A stretch of DNA of 29,969 nt. It comes from JABWCE01 sp964355045 (GTDB taxonomy: Bacteria; Bacteroidota; Bacteroidia; NS11-12g; UBA9320). Positions 8,050 to 15,653 of this stretch are shown piece by piece (the stretch's first letter is position 1; the number at the start of each line of letters is the position of its first letter). The translations under genes were made by a program, and so were the position numbers. Location: positions 1 to 29,969 of the forward strand of contig CAYHCM010000033.1 in the NCBI GenBank assembly GCA_964355045.1, read 5' to 3'. The notes below the pieces were generated by a model that saw nothing but the letters and a program-made list of their open reading frames with translations, was not told the DNA's origin and ran no database searches.

Positions 8050-9549
8050 TTAATCCTGTTCAAGCACCTTAAACACCTCATCCAAATTATCAATAATATC
8101 AGAAGCAATAAGTCCGGTCATAGATTTTTTTTGAACAGCCGCATCGCCTGATTTTCCATGAACAAATACACCAATTATAGCCGCATCCAAAGCAGAATAT
8201 CCCTGTGCAAGAAATGATGTAATAATTCCTGTAAGTGCATCGCCGCTTCCTGCCGTTGCCATTCCCGGATTTCCGGTACTGTTAAAATAAATTGTGTTAT
8301 CAGGGTTGCAAATTGCCGTATAGGCTCCCTTTAAAACAACGATACATTGGTTTTCTTTCGAAAATAATTGAGCTTTTTGTAAGCGTTCATAAGCGTTTTG
8401 TGAAATTCCAACCAATCTGTCAAACTCTTTGGGGTGAGGGGTAATAATTGTGTTAAGGGGTATTTTTAAATTCTTTCTGTTTTGTGCAAGCAAGGTCAAT
8501 GCATCAGCATCTAATAGTAATGGGCAAGCTGCATGGTCAAGAATATTTTTTAAAAACTCAAGGTGTTCCTTATCTGTCCCTATTCCGGGGCCTATCCCGA
8601 TGGCTGAGTAGGGGCTTAAATCCATATTTTCAGAAGTTTGCTTAGCCAACATAACTTCAGGAATAGTGGCATTAATAGAAACCGAACAATCAGGATTTGA
8701 ATATACTGAAACCAATCCCGCACCACTTTTGATACATGCTTTGGAACTTAAAATGGCGGCACCACATTTACCCGTATTTCCTGCTATCACCAAAGCATGG
8801 CCATGCGTTCCTTTATGCGAAAATTTTTCCCTTTTTCTGAATTTTCCTTTTATATCATTCAAAGTTATAAATTCATGTTGGGTTGGATTTTGAGTAATAA
8901 AATCAGAACTAAGGCCAATATCAATTATTTCTACATGCCCGCAATAATCTCCCCAACCCGGTAGAAGCATGCTCAATTTGGGCGATTGAAAAGTTAAAGT
9001 AGTGGTGGCTTTAATAACCGCTTGATTTTTTAAAATTTTATCAAACTCAGGTTCAGTGGGCAATCCCGATGGTAAATCAATACTGATAATACGACATCCC
9101 AAATTATTTAATTTCTCAATTATTGTTTTCCAGTAACCTGTAACTTTTCTGTTTATTCCGCTTCCAAAAATACAATCAATAAGGATGGAGTTTTTTTGAA
9201 ACGTAAAGTTGTTATTCTTCTCTAAATCAAAAATATCAACATTTCCGGCGTTTTTAAGCTTTTCGAAATTATAGGAATTATCAGATGATTTTTCATCCTT
9301 GAAGTTTATATAAACATGAACTGAATAATTATAATGAACCAATAATCTGGCAATTGCCAAGCCATCCCCTCCGTTATTTCCATTTCCGCAAACAATATGA
9401 ACCGGGCATTTGTTCGATCTGTTTTTTACAATCCAGGTCACACAGCCTGCGGCTGCCCGCTCCATCAATTCCAGAGATTCAAACGGTTCATTTTTAATTG
9501 TGAATAAATCCCATTCACGAATAATGGAGGCCGGATAGATTGGAAGCAT
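8050..9549 (-). CDS. nnr: Bifunctional NAD(P)H-hydrate repair enzyme (epimerase + ADP-dependent dehydratase)
   Basis: Repairs the damaged cofactors NADHX and NADPHX in the cytosol. Residues ~1-215 are the YjeF-N epimerase domain, which interconverts the R and S hydrates (GNGNNGGDGLAIARLL near 55, SGINR, IDLPSGLP). Residues ~230-499 are the ribokinase-like dehydratase, which restores NAD(P)H using ADP (HKGTHGHALVIAG, GIGPGIGTD, LDADAL, ITPHPKEF near 370, and GMATAGSGDALTG with the GSGD nucleotide-binding loop). At 499 aa it is the normal fused length. A perfect -7 element (TAGCTTTG, 9554-9561) ends only 4 nt before the ATG. It is divergent from the cca-type gene across a 248-bp region. Function is confident from the motifs of both domains. 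Confidence 0.95.
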   Translation of the reverse strand: MLPIYPASIIREWDLFTIKNEPFESLELMERAAAGCVTWIVKNRSNKCPVHIVCGNGNNGGDGLAIARLLVHYNYSVHVYINFKDEKSSDNSYNFEKLKNAGNVDIFDLEKNNNFTFQKNSILIDCIFGSGINRKVTGYWKTIIEKLNNLGCRIISIDLPSGLPTEPEFDKILKNQAVIKATTTLTFQSPKLSMLLPGWGDYCGHVEIIDIGLSSDFITQNPTQHEFITLNDIKGKFRKREKFSHKGTHGHALVIAGNTGKCGAAILSSKACIKSGAGLVSVYSNPDCSVSINATIPEVMLAKQTSENMDLSPYSAIGIGPGIGTDKEHLEFLKNILDHAACPLLLDADALTLLAQNRKNLKIPLNTIITPHPKEFDRLVGISQNAYERLQKAQLFSKENQCIVVLKGAYTAICNPDNTIYFNSTGNPGMATAGSGDALTGIITSFLAQGYSALDAAIIGVFVHGKSGDAAVQKKSMTGLIASDIIDNLDEVFKVLEQD

Positions 9550-9553
9550 GATA

Positions 9554-9585
9554 CAAAGCTAACAAAACTTATTTAGAACACGATT
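9554..9585 (-). promoter_or_regulatory. nnr promoter: TAGCTTTG -7 element and upstream AATCGTGTTC
   Basis: On the minus strand TAGCTTTG (9561-9554) matches the Bacteroidota -7 consensus TAnnTTTG and ends 4 nt before the ATG. AATCGTGTTC (9585-9576) lies 14 nt upstream of it; the same 10-mer sits 16 nt upstream of the -7 element of the divergent gene. There is no clear -33 TTTG. Confidence 0.45.
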
Positions 9586-9635
9586 TATAAGATTTTATAG
9601 ATGAACAGTATTTTTATAAGTAAAATAATTTTTAT

Positions 9636-9710
9636 TATCGGTTGGTGTCTCACGAACCGAGAGAAAACTAAGAGTAATAACACGGTTTCGTTTGGTGAGA
9701 CCAACCGATA
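9636..9710. repeat. 75-bp inverted repeat between nnr and cca
   Basis: The left arm (9636-9660, starting TATCGGTTGGTG) and the right arm (9683-9710, ending CACC-type AACCGATA) are imperfect reverse complements: GGTTGGTGTCTCACGAACC against GGTTTCGTTTGGTGAGACC. The loop is about 22 nt. There is no T-tract and no target-site duplication that I can see. It could be a small non-autonomous repeat or a structured leader. Confidence 0.6.
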
Positions 9711-9758
9711 GAGTAATCTTGTTTATCATGTCAATCTCTTTAATCCTGTTTATCTTTT

Positions 9759-9792
9759 AATCGTGTTCAAAAACTTAAACATGTTATTTTTG
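9759..9792 (+). promoter_or_regulatory. cca promoter: AATCGTGTTC and TATTTTTG -7 element
   Basis: TATTTTTG (9785-9792) matches TAnnTTTG and ends 5 nt before the ATG at 9798, so the transcript would have almost no leader. AATCGTGTTC (9759-9768) is the same 10-mer found upstream of the divergent nnr promoter. There is no obvious -33 TTTG. A run of repeated TTTAATCCTGTTTATC-like words (9720-9765) precedes it. Confidence 0.45.
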
Positions 9793-9797
9793 CGCCA

Positions 9798-11210
9798 ATG
9801 ATAAAGGCTTTATCTCATAGTATATTTAGGACAGTGGCCGAAGTGGCCCGGGAAAGCGGTGTTAAGGCATATGTGGTAGGTGGCTATGTTCGCGATATAT
9901 TTTTAAAACGCGATTCAAAGGATGTTGATTTTACAGTAGTTGGTGATGGAATTGATTTTGCGCAAGCTGTGGCCAATAAATTAGGGGAAAGTAAAAACGT
10001 TACAGTTTTCAAAAATTTTGGCACTGCCATGATAAAAAGCGGCGATTGGGATATTGAATTTGTTGGCGCCCGAAAAGAATCATATCAGAGTGAAAGCCGC
10101 AAGCCTTTGGTTTCAGAAGGCTCTTTTGAGGATGACTTAAGCCGCCGCGATTTTACTATTAATACCTTAGCCGTTAGTATGAATGCTGAGGATTATGGCC
10201 AGCTCATAGATGTTTATCATGGGATGGAGGATTTAAAAGCCGGAATAATAAAAACCCCTTTATCGCCCGGAATCACATTTAGCGATGACCCTTTGCGTAT
10301 GATGCGGGCTGTAAGGTTTGCCTCTCAACTAAATTTTTCAATTGATGCCGGGACGCTTCAGGGAATCAAGGATAACGCTTCCAGAATTGAAATAGTTTCG
10401 ATGGAACGCATATCCGACGAAATAAATAAAATAATAATGAGCCCAAAACCTTCAATTGGTTTTGCCTTGATGTGGGATACAGGGTTGTTAAAATTGGTTT
10501 TTCAGGAGATGGCTTTGCTATATGGAGTGGAAACGATTGACGGACTTTCGCATAAGGATAATTTTTATCACACCATTCAGGTTTTGGATAATTTGTGTAA
10601 GGAATCTGATGATATTTGGTTGCGCTGGGCAGCCATTCTTCATGATATTGCAAAGCCGCAAACCAAAAAATTCTATCCGGGTGAAGGTTGGACATTTCAT
10701 GGGCATGAAGATAAAGGAGCCCGCATGGTAAAAGGAATTTTTAAACGGCTTCGATTGCCCTTACACGAAAAAATGAAGTTTGTTGAAAAAATGGTTCAGC
10801 TTCATTTAAGGCCAATTGTTTTATCCCAGGAAATTGTTACTGATTCGGCCGTTCGGCGTTTGATATTTGATGCCGGCGATGATATTTTTAGTTTATTAAA
10901 ACTTTGTCGGGCTGATATCACTACCAAAAATGAATTCAAAGTTAAAAAATTTATCAATAACCTGAAAGTAGTTGAAGATAAAATTAGGGATGTAGAAGAA
11001 CGTGACAAGGTGCGAAACTGGCAGCCACCAATTGACGGTACTCAAATAATGGAATTGTTTGGAATAGGAGCCGGACGCGAAATCGGCATTTTAAAAAATG
11101 CCCTTCGCGAAGCTATATTGGATGGCGTGATTAAAAATGATTACGAAGAAGCATTGGAATTTATTACTAAAAAGGGTAAAGAAATGGGGATGAAAGCAGT
11201 ATCTGAATAG
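9798..11210 (+). CDS. cca: CCA-adding tRNA nucleotidyltransferase / poly(A) polymerase family with HD domain
   Basis: Class II nucleotidyltransferase of the kind that builds or repairs the 3' CCA end of tRNAs. The head domain shows VVGGYVRD (residues 26-33), the catalytic carboxylates of DVDFTVVGD (Asp42, Asp44) and LSRRDFTINTLA near 113. FSDDPLRMMRAVRFASQL near 155-175 belongs to the RNA- and nucleotide-binding region. An HD domain follows (WAAILHDIAKPQTK near 275, then HGHEDKGA). At 470 aa with a fused HD domain it fits the common bacterial type. Members may add full CCA, only C or A, or poly(A), and the sequence alone does not separate these. It ends 2 bp from the convergent DUF1573 gene, leaving no room for a separate terminator. 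Confidence 0.92.
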   Translation: MIKALSHSIFRTVAEVARESGVKAYVVGGYVRDIFLKRDSKDVDFTVVGDGIDFAQAVANKLGESKNVTVFKNFGTAMIKSGDWDIEFVGARKESYQSESRKPLVSEGSFEDDLSRRDFTINTLAVSMNAEDYGQLIDVYHGMEDLKAGIIKTPLSPGITFSDDPLRMMRAVRFASQLNFSIDAGTLQGIKDNASRIEIVSMERISDEINKIIMSPKPSIGFALMWDTGLLKLVFQEMALLYGVETIDGLSHKDNFYHTIQVLDNLCKESDDIWLRWAAILHDIAKPQTKKFYPGEGWTFHGHEDKGARMVKGIFKRLRLPLHEKMKFVEKMVQLHLRPIVLSQEIVTDSAVRRLIFDAGDDIFSLLKLCRADITTKNEFKVKKFINNLKVVEDKIRDVEERDKVRNWQPPIDGTQIMELFGIGAGREIGILKNALREAILDGVIKNDYEEALEFITKKGKEMGMKAVSE

Positions 11211-11212
11211 CT

Positions 11213-12088
11213 TCAAAATAATTTAGCCTTCAAAACCACGTCAACTGTAGGTTTTTTAGGGTCGCTGGTATAAATGGTAATAGGCTTTTGCGTAAAACCT
11301 GCATGCCCCAGTAAATCAAATTTTATGGTTAAAACGGTGGACTCCCCTTTTTTTAAAACCATTTTTTCAATAGAGGGTTCCGTACAATGGCATTGGGCTT
11401 TAATGCTCAATATTTTCAAATCTTGTTTGCCTTTATTGGTAATAATAAAAGTGGTGGTAACAAAAGACCCGACAGGTTGTTCACCAAAATCCTGTTCAGT
11501 TTTATCTATTGTAAATTTTGGAGCCGATTTAAGTTCTTTTTTTGAAAGCTTACCAAAATTATATTTAATATGCCCGAGCATAAAAAGTGGTTTCTCAGGA
11601 TATTCAGGATCGTCGGTTATAAGGCGAAAGGTTTTATTAAATGGCCCAAAGTCCTGAAAAAGGCTTCCATCAATTGTAGCATAAAGTCTGACTTCCTGCC
11701 CGGGCTCAATGGTATTTTTCTCAGGTCTGATTTTATATCCAAGAGGTAATAGTGAAATATTATTAATTTTAATCGGATATTGTCCATCGTTATACATTAC
11801 TACAAAAGCTGAGTCTTTGGTGTCATTCAAAACTTCTCCCATTTCCACTAATTCCTTGTCAAACATAAGATTTCCTACCCTGTAAGGAAAAATATCATCC
11901 ATTGTTTTATCCCGGGGAACTACTTCACCTCTTAATTCCAAAACAATCACTTTAGAATATTGAGCATTGGTATATACCCCAATGGTTTTATCAATTATTC
12001 CAATAATATTTTTCGGGTTAAATATGGCTGTTACGGTTCCGGTTTTTCCCGGAGCAATGGGTTCTTTGGTCCATTCGCCGACAGTGCA
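11213..12088 (-). CDS. DUF1573 (ASH/HYDIN-like) protein, 5' end lost in gap 1
   Basis: Protein with two Ig-like DUF1573 repeats; the family is widespread and mostly exported in Bacteroidota, with no settled biochemical role. The reading frame does not begin at the GTG at 11950. It stays open to the gap edge and encodes CTVGEWTKEPIAPGKTG and IGVYTNAQYSKVIVLELRG, the typical first repeat, where C is the second cysteine of a CGCT motif. The second repeat is near the C-terminus (FTIDKTEQDFGEQPVGSF, QCHCTEP, ITIYTSDPKKPTVDVVLKA). The missing start should hold a signal peptide and some 60-80 residues, more than the 100 N would allow, so the true gap is probably longer. It is convergent with cca. 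Confidence 0.85.
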   Translation of the reverse strand, partial: CTVGEWTKEPIAPGKTGTVTAIFNPKNIIGIIDKTIGVYTNAQYSKVIVLELRGEVVPRDKTMDDIFPYRVGNLMFDKELVEMGEVLNDTKDSAFVVMYNDGQYPIKINNISLLPLGYKIRPEKNTIEPGQEVRLYATIDGSLFQDFGPFNKTFRLITDDPEYPEKPLFMLGHIKYNFGKLSKKELKSAPKFTIDKTEQDFGEQPVGSFVTTTFIITNKGKQDLKILSIKAQCHCTEPSIEKMVLKKGESTVLTIKFDLLGHAGFTQKPITIYTSDPKKPTVDVVLKAKLF

Positions 12089-12188
12089 NNNNNNNNNNNN
12101 NNNNNNNNNNNNNNNNNNNNNNNNNNNNNNNNNNNNNNNNNNNNNNNNNNNNNNNNNNNNNNNNNNNNNNNNNNNNNNNNNNNNNNNN
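12089..12188. other. Assembly gap 1 (100 N)
   Basis: One hundred N, the usual placeholder for an unknown distance. The flanks do not overlap each other. It removes the 5' end of the DUF1573 gene and most of the region before ruvB. In 12189-12219 one plus frame reads SKKDVDYTM then stop, which could be the end of another gene, but this is too short to call. Confidence 0.95.
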
Positions 12189-12239
12189 GTTCTAAAAAAG
12201 ATGTGGATTATACGATGTAGGTTGCCTGTTAATATTATT

Positions 12240-12247
12240 TAATTTTG
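12240..12247 (+). promoter_or_regulatory. Candidate ruvB -7 element
   Basis: TAATTTTG matches TAnnTTTG exactly and ends 4 nt before the GTG start. A TTG at 12222-12224 lies 15 nt upstream, shorter than the usual spacing. Confidence 0.4.
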
Positions 12248-12251
12248 TGAG

Positions 12252-13280
12252 GTGCAAAATAACGTACTTGACCCCAATAAAGAAAATCTTTCGCCACAGG
12301 AGCAGGAATTAGAAAAAGTTTTACGTCCGGCTAACTTTAATGATTTTTCAGGTCAGGATAAAATAATGGAAAACCTGCGGGTGTTTGTAAAAGCAGCCGT
12401 TTTAAGAGGCGAAGCCCTCGATCATGTTTTATTGCATGGCCCACCGGGATTGGGCAAAACAACTCTCTCCAATATTATTGCCAACGAATTAAAAACAAAT
12501 ATACGGGTAACCTCAGGACCGGTAATTGAAAAGCCCGGCGATTTGGCCGGATTGCTCACCAATCTGGAAAAAGGGGATGTGCTGTTTATTGATGAAATTC
12601 ATAGGCTGAGCAATGTAGTAGAGGAATATCTCTATAGCGCCATGGAGGATTATAAAATTGATATTATGATTGACACCGGGCCTAATGCCCGTTCGGTTCA
12701 GATTACTTTAAATCCGTTTACACTTATAGGTGCTACCACTCGTTCGGGATTGCTAACTTCGCCCCTAAGGGCAAGGTTTGGAATTACGTGCAGGTTGGAA
12801 TATTATGATGCCAAACTTTTACAAGGAATTATTATCCGTTCATCAAAAATAATAAATACACCTATAGAAGATGAAGCAGCTTATGAAATAGCCAGAAGAA
12901 GCCGGGGTACCCCACGAGTAGCCAATTCTTTATTGCGGCGTACCCGTGATTTTGCCCAAATAAAAGGCAATGGAGTAATAACCCTTGATATTGCCCATTA
13001 TTCATTGGATGCTCTAAATGTGGACAAACTTGGACTCGATGAAATGGATAATAAAATATTGGTTACTATTATTGATAAATTTAAAGGTGGTCCTGTTGGG
13101 CTAAATACAATAGCCACCGCAGTAGGAGAGGAGGGAGGCACCATTGAAGAAGTTTATGAACCATTCCTTATCCAACAGGGTTTGCTAATGCGAACCGCTC
13201 GTGGTCGCGAAGCAACCGCTTTGGCCTATGAGCATTTGGGAAGAATAAGAATGAGTGGGAATAATCCAACTTTGTTTTAA
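12252..13280 (+). CDS. ruvB: Holliday junction branch migration DNA helicase RuvB
   Basis: Hexameric AAA+ motor that, with RuvA, drives branch migration of Holliday junctions during recombination and fork repair. The 342-aa protein has the family opening (LSPQEQELEKVLRPANFNDF and SGQDK), Walker A GPPGLGKTT near 64, Walker B LFIDEIHR near 111, the GATTRSGLLTSPLRARFG segment with the arginine finger near 155-175, and the C-terminal winged helix (GPVGLNTIATAVGEEGGTIE, PFLIQQGLLMRTARGR). The start is a GTG: an in-frame TAA lies 4 codons upstream and no ATG is available. No ruvA or ruvC is visible in the window. It is convergent with the OmpA-like gene across a perfect 15-bp hairpin. Confidence 0.97.
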   Translation: MQNNVLDPNKENLSPQEQELEKVLRPANFNDFSGQDKIMENLRVFVKAAVLRGEALDHVLLHGPPGLGKTTLSNIIANELKTNIRVTSGPVIEKPGDLAGLLTNLEKGDVLFIDEIHRLSNVVEEYLYSAMEDYKIDIMIDTGPNARSVQITLNPFTLIGATTRSGLLTSPLRARFGITCRLEYYDAKLLQGIIIRSSKIINTPIEDEAAYEIARRSRGTPRVANSLLRRTRDFAQIKGNGVITLDIAHYSLDALNVDKLGLDEMDNKILVTIIDKFKGGPVGLNTIATAVGEEGGTIEEVYEPFLIQQGLLMRTARGREATALAYEHLGRIRMSGNNPTLF

Positions 13281-13332
13281 TCCACTTGTTATATAAAAAC
13301 ACTAAGGTAAAATCTGAATCCCTAATTAGATT

Positions 13333-13364
13333 TAATTACTCCGCTTTTTAAAGCGGAGTAATTA
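13333..13364. terminator. Bidirectional hairpin between ruvB and the OmpA-like gene
   Basis: TAATTACTCCGCTTT (13333-13347) and AAAGCGGAGTAATTA (13350-13364) form a perfect 15-bp stem with a 2-nt loop, midway between two convergent genes. A/T-rich arms on both sides suit termination in both directions. Confidence 0.75.
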
Positions 13365-13403
13365 ACTTAGGTCGAAGTTATATATAAAACAATACGAATA
13401 AAG

Positions 13404-14201
13404 TTATTGTTCCAACAACTTATATAATTCGGTAAGGTTTGGAGATAAAATAATTTCGGTTCTGCGATTGGCAGCTCTTGATTCTACGGTTGTATTAGAA
13501 GCGATCGGATGATATTCGCCTTTACCGGCAGCCGTAATTCGGGTAGGGTCAAATCCGTTTTCTTTTGTTAATATCCTGATTATTGATAAAGACCTTGCAG
13601 CACTCAACGACCAGTTGTCTTCAAACTTTGCAGTTTTTATGGGTATGCTGTCGGTATGTCCTTCAATCATAACATAAATATCACTCGTGCTATTAATAAC
13701 CTGAGTCAGTTTTTTCAATGCCTCTTTTCCTTTGGGATCAACAACGGCGCTGCCCGATTTGAAAAGCAATTTCTCTTCTAAGGAAACATATACATTCCCG
13801 TTTTTTATATAAACACTCAGTTCGCTGGCATCAAAACTTACCAATGCGTCAGCAATTGTTCTTTTCAAATTCGACATAATATCCTTTTGGGCTTGTATCA
13901 ATTCTTGTAAACTTTTTAGCCGTTTGGCTTGTTCGGCAATGGTCATTTTAGATTTTGATGAAACTTTCATCAATTCGTTTTGAAATGAAGAGTTTGCATC
14001 CTGTAAGGCAGCTTTGTCACTCTCAAGTATTTTAACCTGAGATAAGCATTGATTTAAACTTCCAGAACAATTTAAACTGTCAGTCTGGAGTTTTGAAATT
14101 TCATCGGTCGCCAATCGGTATCTCTTTTTTGAAACACAGGATACAATAAAAACACCGGCAACCACGAAAAGTACTTGGAATAGAAAGGAATTGTTTTTCA
14201 T
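13404..14201 (-). CDS. OmpA-family outer-membrane lipoprotein, peptidoglycan-binding
   Basis: Predicted lipoprotein, 265 aa: a hydrophobic signal (residues 5-21) ends in a lipobox, FIVSC, with the lipidated Cys at 22. Residues ~30-115 are rich in heptad-like Leu, Lys and Glu and probably form a coiled coil. Residues ~130-255 are an OmpA C-terminal domain that binds peptidoglycan (LLFKSGSAVVDPKGKEAL, VMIEGHTDS, NWSLSAARSLSI, GKGEYHP, SRAANRRTEIIL). The likely job is anchoring the outer membrane to the cell wall. A MotB-like stator role is unlikely because there is no transmembrane proton-channel helix, only a lipoprotein signal. Its start is preceded by a long leader with an inverted repeat. 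Confidence 0.9.
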   Translation of the reverse strand: MKNNSFLFQVLFVVAGVFIVSCVSKKRYRLATDEISKLQTDSLNCSGSLNQCLSQVKILESDKAALQDANSSFQNELMKVSSKSKMTIAEQAKRLKSLQELIQAQKDIMSNLKRTIADALVSFDASELSVYIKNGNVYVSLEEKLLFKSGSAVVDPKGKEALKKLTQVINSTSDIYVMIEGHTDSIPIKTAKFEDNWSLSAARSLSIIRILTKENGFDPTRITAAGKGEYHPIASNTTVESRAANRRTEIILSPNLTELYKLLEQ

Positions 14202-14232
14202 ATGTAATTTATTTTTATTTTTTTAACTAAGG

Positions 14233-14297
14233 TCATATGGAATGCCCAATTTCATCTGCGGTTGGCGTGAACTTGTTCTCATGGGCATTTCATATGA
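14233..14297. repeat. 16-bp inverted repeat in the OmpA-like gene leader
   Basis: TCATATGGAATGCCCA (14233-14248) and TGGGCATTTCATATGA (14282-14297) pair with one mismatch around a 33-nt loop. The repeat lies between the gene's ATG (14201) and a candidate -7 element (14338-14345), so it would be transcribed as part of the 5' leader. Confidence 0.55.
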
Positions 14298-14337
14298 TAT
14301 TTTTTTTAGAGGTCTATTTTTTGTTAAATAGCCGGTG

Positions 14338-14345
14338 CAAACGTA
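14338..14345 (-). promoter_or_regulatory. Candidate -7 element of the OmpA-like gene
   Basis: On the minus strand this reads TACGTTTG, an exact TAnnTTTG match, about 137 nt upstream of the ATG. I see no -33 TTTG at the usual distance, so the call is weak. Confidence 0.3.
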
Positions 14346-14538
14346 AAATGTTTAAAAAAAATAAGTGTTGCACAATTTTAATTTTGTGTTACATAGTTCA
14401 CACCTGAAATAAAAATCGCATCGTTTTAGAAAGATAAAAGGGTTTTAATTATTTGTAACTACCCAGCATGGCCTATCTTAGTAAGAACATTTTTTTTATT
14501 TTTAAGTTGGTTAATAAATTAATAAAAAATCCCCCTAA

Positions 14539-14555
14539 CCCCCTTTTAAAGGGGG
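14539..14555. repeat. CCCCCTTTTAAAGGGGG palindrome
   Basis: Perfect 8-bp stem with a 1-nt centre inside AATCCCCCTAACCCCC-type sequence, a common intergenic repeat style in this phylum. There is no neighbouring gene end within 200 bp, so it is not an obvious terminator. Confidence 0.6.
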
Positions 14556-14766
14556 AATCTGGACTCCAATAAAAACCTATATTTCCAATACTAATGCCAT
14601 ATCACTCTAACTGAGTAGTTACAATAATTTTTTATTTAAGGCCTAATAAAATCTAAATAGTAAAGAAACTAACCAGACTTATTAATTGGTTTGAATTTTA
14701 AAATTTAAAAAATTGGGATTTATTTGACCCTTGGAATTTGAGATTTGGGATTTTGAAATTTGATTT

Positions 14767-15215
14767 CTATTCTATACCCAAAAGCTCTACTTCGAATATC
14801 AGCAAACTTCCTCCGGGAATTCCCTGAGTTCCCTGATCGCCGTAGCCTAAGGAAGAGGGTATATATACTTCCCATTTAGAACCAACCGGCATTAATTGAA
14901 GAGCTTCTGTCCAACCCGGTATTACCTGATTTACCCCAAAAACTGCAGGCTCGCCTCGTTCTACGGAACTGTCAAACACTTTACCATCCAATAATTTTCC
15001 GGTATAATGTACTTTTACCTTTTGTTCTACAGTAGGTTTTGAACCGGTACCTTCCTTAATAATTTTATATTGCAAACCGGTAGCTGTGGTTATTACACCC
15101 GGTGTAGTTTTATTTTTTTCTAAAAAAGCGGTATTTATTTTTTCATTTTCTGCAGCTTTCTTTTTCATAGCAGCCATGGCCTCGGCTTGCAGTACTTTAT
15201 TAGCCTGTTCCTTGT
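14767..15215 (-). CDS. FKBP-type peptidyl-prolyl isomerase, 5' end lost in gap 2
   Basis: C-terminal part of a Mip/FkpA-like prolyl isomerase; these fold exported proteins by cis-trans isomerisation of Xaa-Pro bonds. The frame stays open past the ATG at 15177 to the gap edge, adding KEQANKVLQAEAMAAM, a charged helical linker like those of its two neighbours. The FKBP domain covers the last ~105 residues (VKVHYTGKLLDGKVFDSS, GVNQVIPGWTEALQLMPVG, PSSLGYGDQG, IPGGSLLIFEVELLG), with the active-site Tyr, Phe, Asp, Trp and Tyr present. By comparison with the 261-aa paralogue about 90-100 N-terminal residues are missing. It is the first of three related genes on this strand. Confidence 0.9.
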
Positions 15216-15315
15216 NNNNNNNNNNNNNNNNNNNNNNNNNNNNNNNNNNNNNNNNNNNNNNNNNNNNNNNNNNNNNNNNNNNNNNNNNNNNNNNNNNNNN
15301 NNNNNNNNNNNNNNN
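15216..15315. other. Assembly gap 2 (100 N)
   Basis: Placeholder gap that removes the 5' part of the first FKBP gene. The flanks do not overlap. Near-identical FKBP paralogues 1-2 kb away are a likely cause of the break. Confidence 0.95.
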
Positions 15316-15378
15316 TTAAAATAATTATTTGAAGGATTATTAAAAAAATCAGATAGATTAATTTGTTATTTAAAATTG

Positions 15379-15386
15379 TAATTTTG
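15379..15386 (+). promoter_or_regulatory. Candidate -7 element of the toxin-antitoxin operon
   Basis: TAATTTTG matches TAnnTTTG and lies 33 nt upstream of the antitoxin ATG. A TTTG at 15362-15365 is only 13 nt upstream, too close for a standard -33. Confidence 0.4.
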
Positions 15387-15419
15387 TATAGAAAATATTT
15401 AATAATTAAGGATTAACAA

Positions 15420-15653
15420 ATGAAATTGCAAGTAATACAAGACAGTAATGGAGAAGCATCAGGGGTCTATATTCCTATAAATGATTGGGAGGAACTCAAA
15501 AAACAATATAAAAATTTGGAGGAATTGGAATATATAGAACCAACGAAAGAACAGATTTTACAAGAACTTAAGGAAGCCGTAAATGAACTAAAATTAATAG
15601 AACAAGGAAAATTAAAAGCCCGGCCAATACAAGCTTTGTTAGATGAGTTATAA
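15420..15653 (+). CDS. Type II antitoxin, RelB/Phd-like small protein
   Basis: A 77-aa protein with a short N-terminal strand region (MKLQVIQDSNGEASGVYIP), then IPINDWEELKKQY and a long charged helix rich in Glu, Lys and Leu. It resembles the small antitoxins paired with RelE/ParE toxins in Bacteroidota, which neutralise the toxin by wrapping its helix around it and often repress their own promoter. Its stop overlaps the start of the toxin gene by 11 nt, the usual antitoxin-first arrangement. The pair is on the opposite strand to the FKBP genes on either side. Family assignment rests mainly on size, helix content and context. Confidence 0.7.
   Translation: MKLQVIQDSNGEASGVYIPINDWEELKKQYKNLEELEYIEPTKEQILQELKEAVNELKLIEQGKLKARPIQALLDEL

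Larger units (their letters stand above)
14202..14766. other. 565-bp non-coding region upstream of the OmpA-like gene
   Basis: No gene seen. It holds the OmpA-like gene's presumed leader and promoter, an inverted repeat (14233-14297), the C5/G5 palindrome (14539-14555) and a stretch of TTGGAATTTG/GGGATTTTGAAATTT words (14710-14765) also seen near 23672-23758. An isolated plus-strand TAATTTTG (14379-14386) has no gene downstream. Confidence 0.6.

Noticed and set aside
12189..12251. 3' end of another gene after gap 1 (SKKDVDYTM)
   Set aside because: Only about 10 codons with no recognisable motif. Other frames are equally open, so it is not called.
13404..14201. MotB-type stator protein
   Set aside because: The protein starts with a lipobox signal rather than a membrane-spanning proton channel, and no motA lies next to it.
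14379..14386. Promoter of a small RNA in the 565-bp gap (plus strand TAATTTTG)
   Set aside because: No -33 element, no terminator at a sensible distance and no conserved structure visible. Such elements occur by chance in AT-rich DNA.
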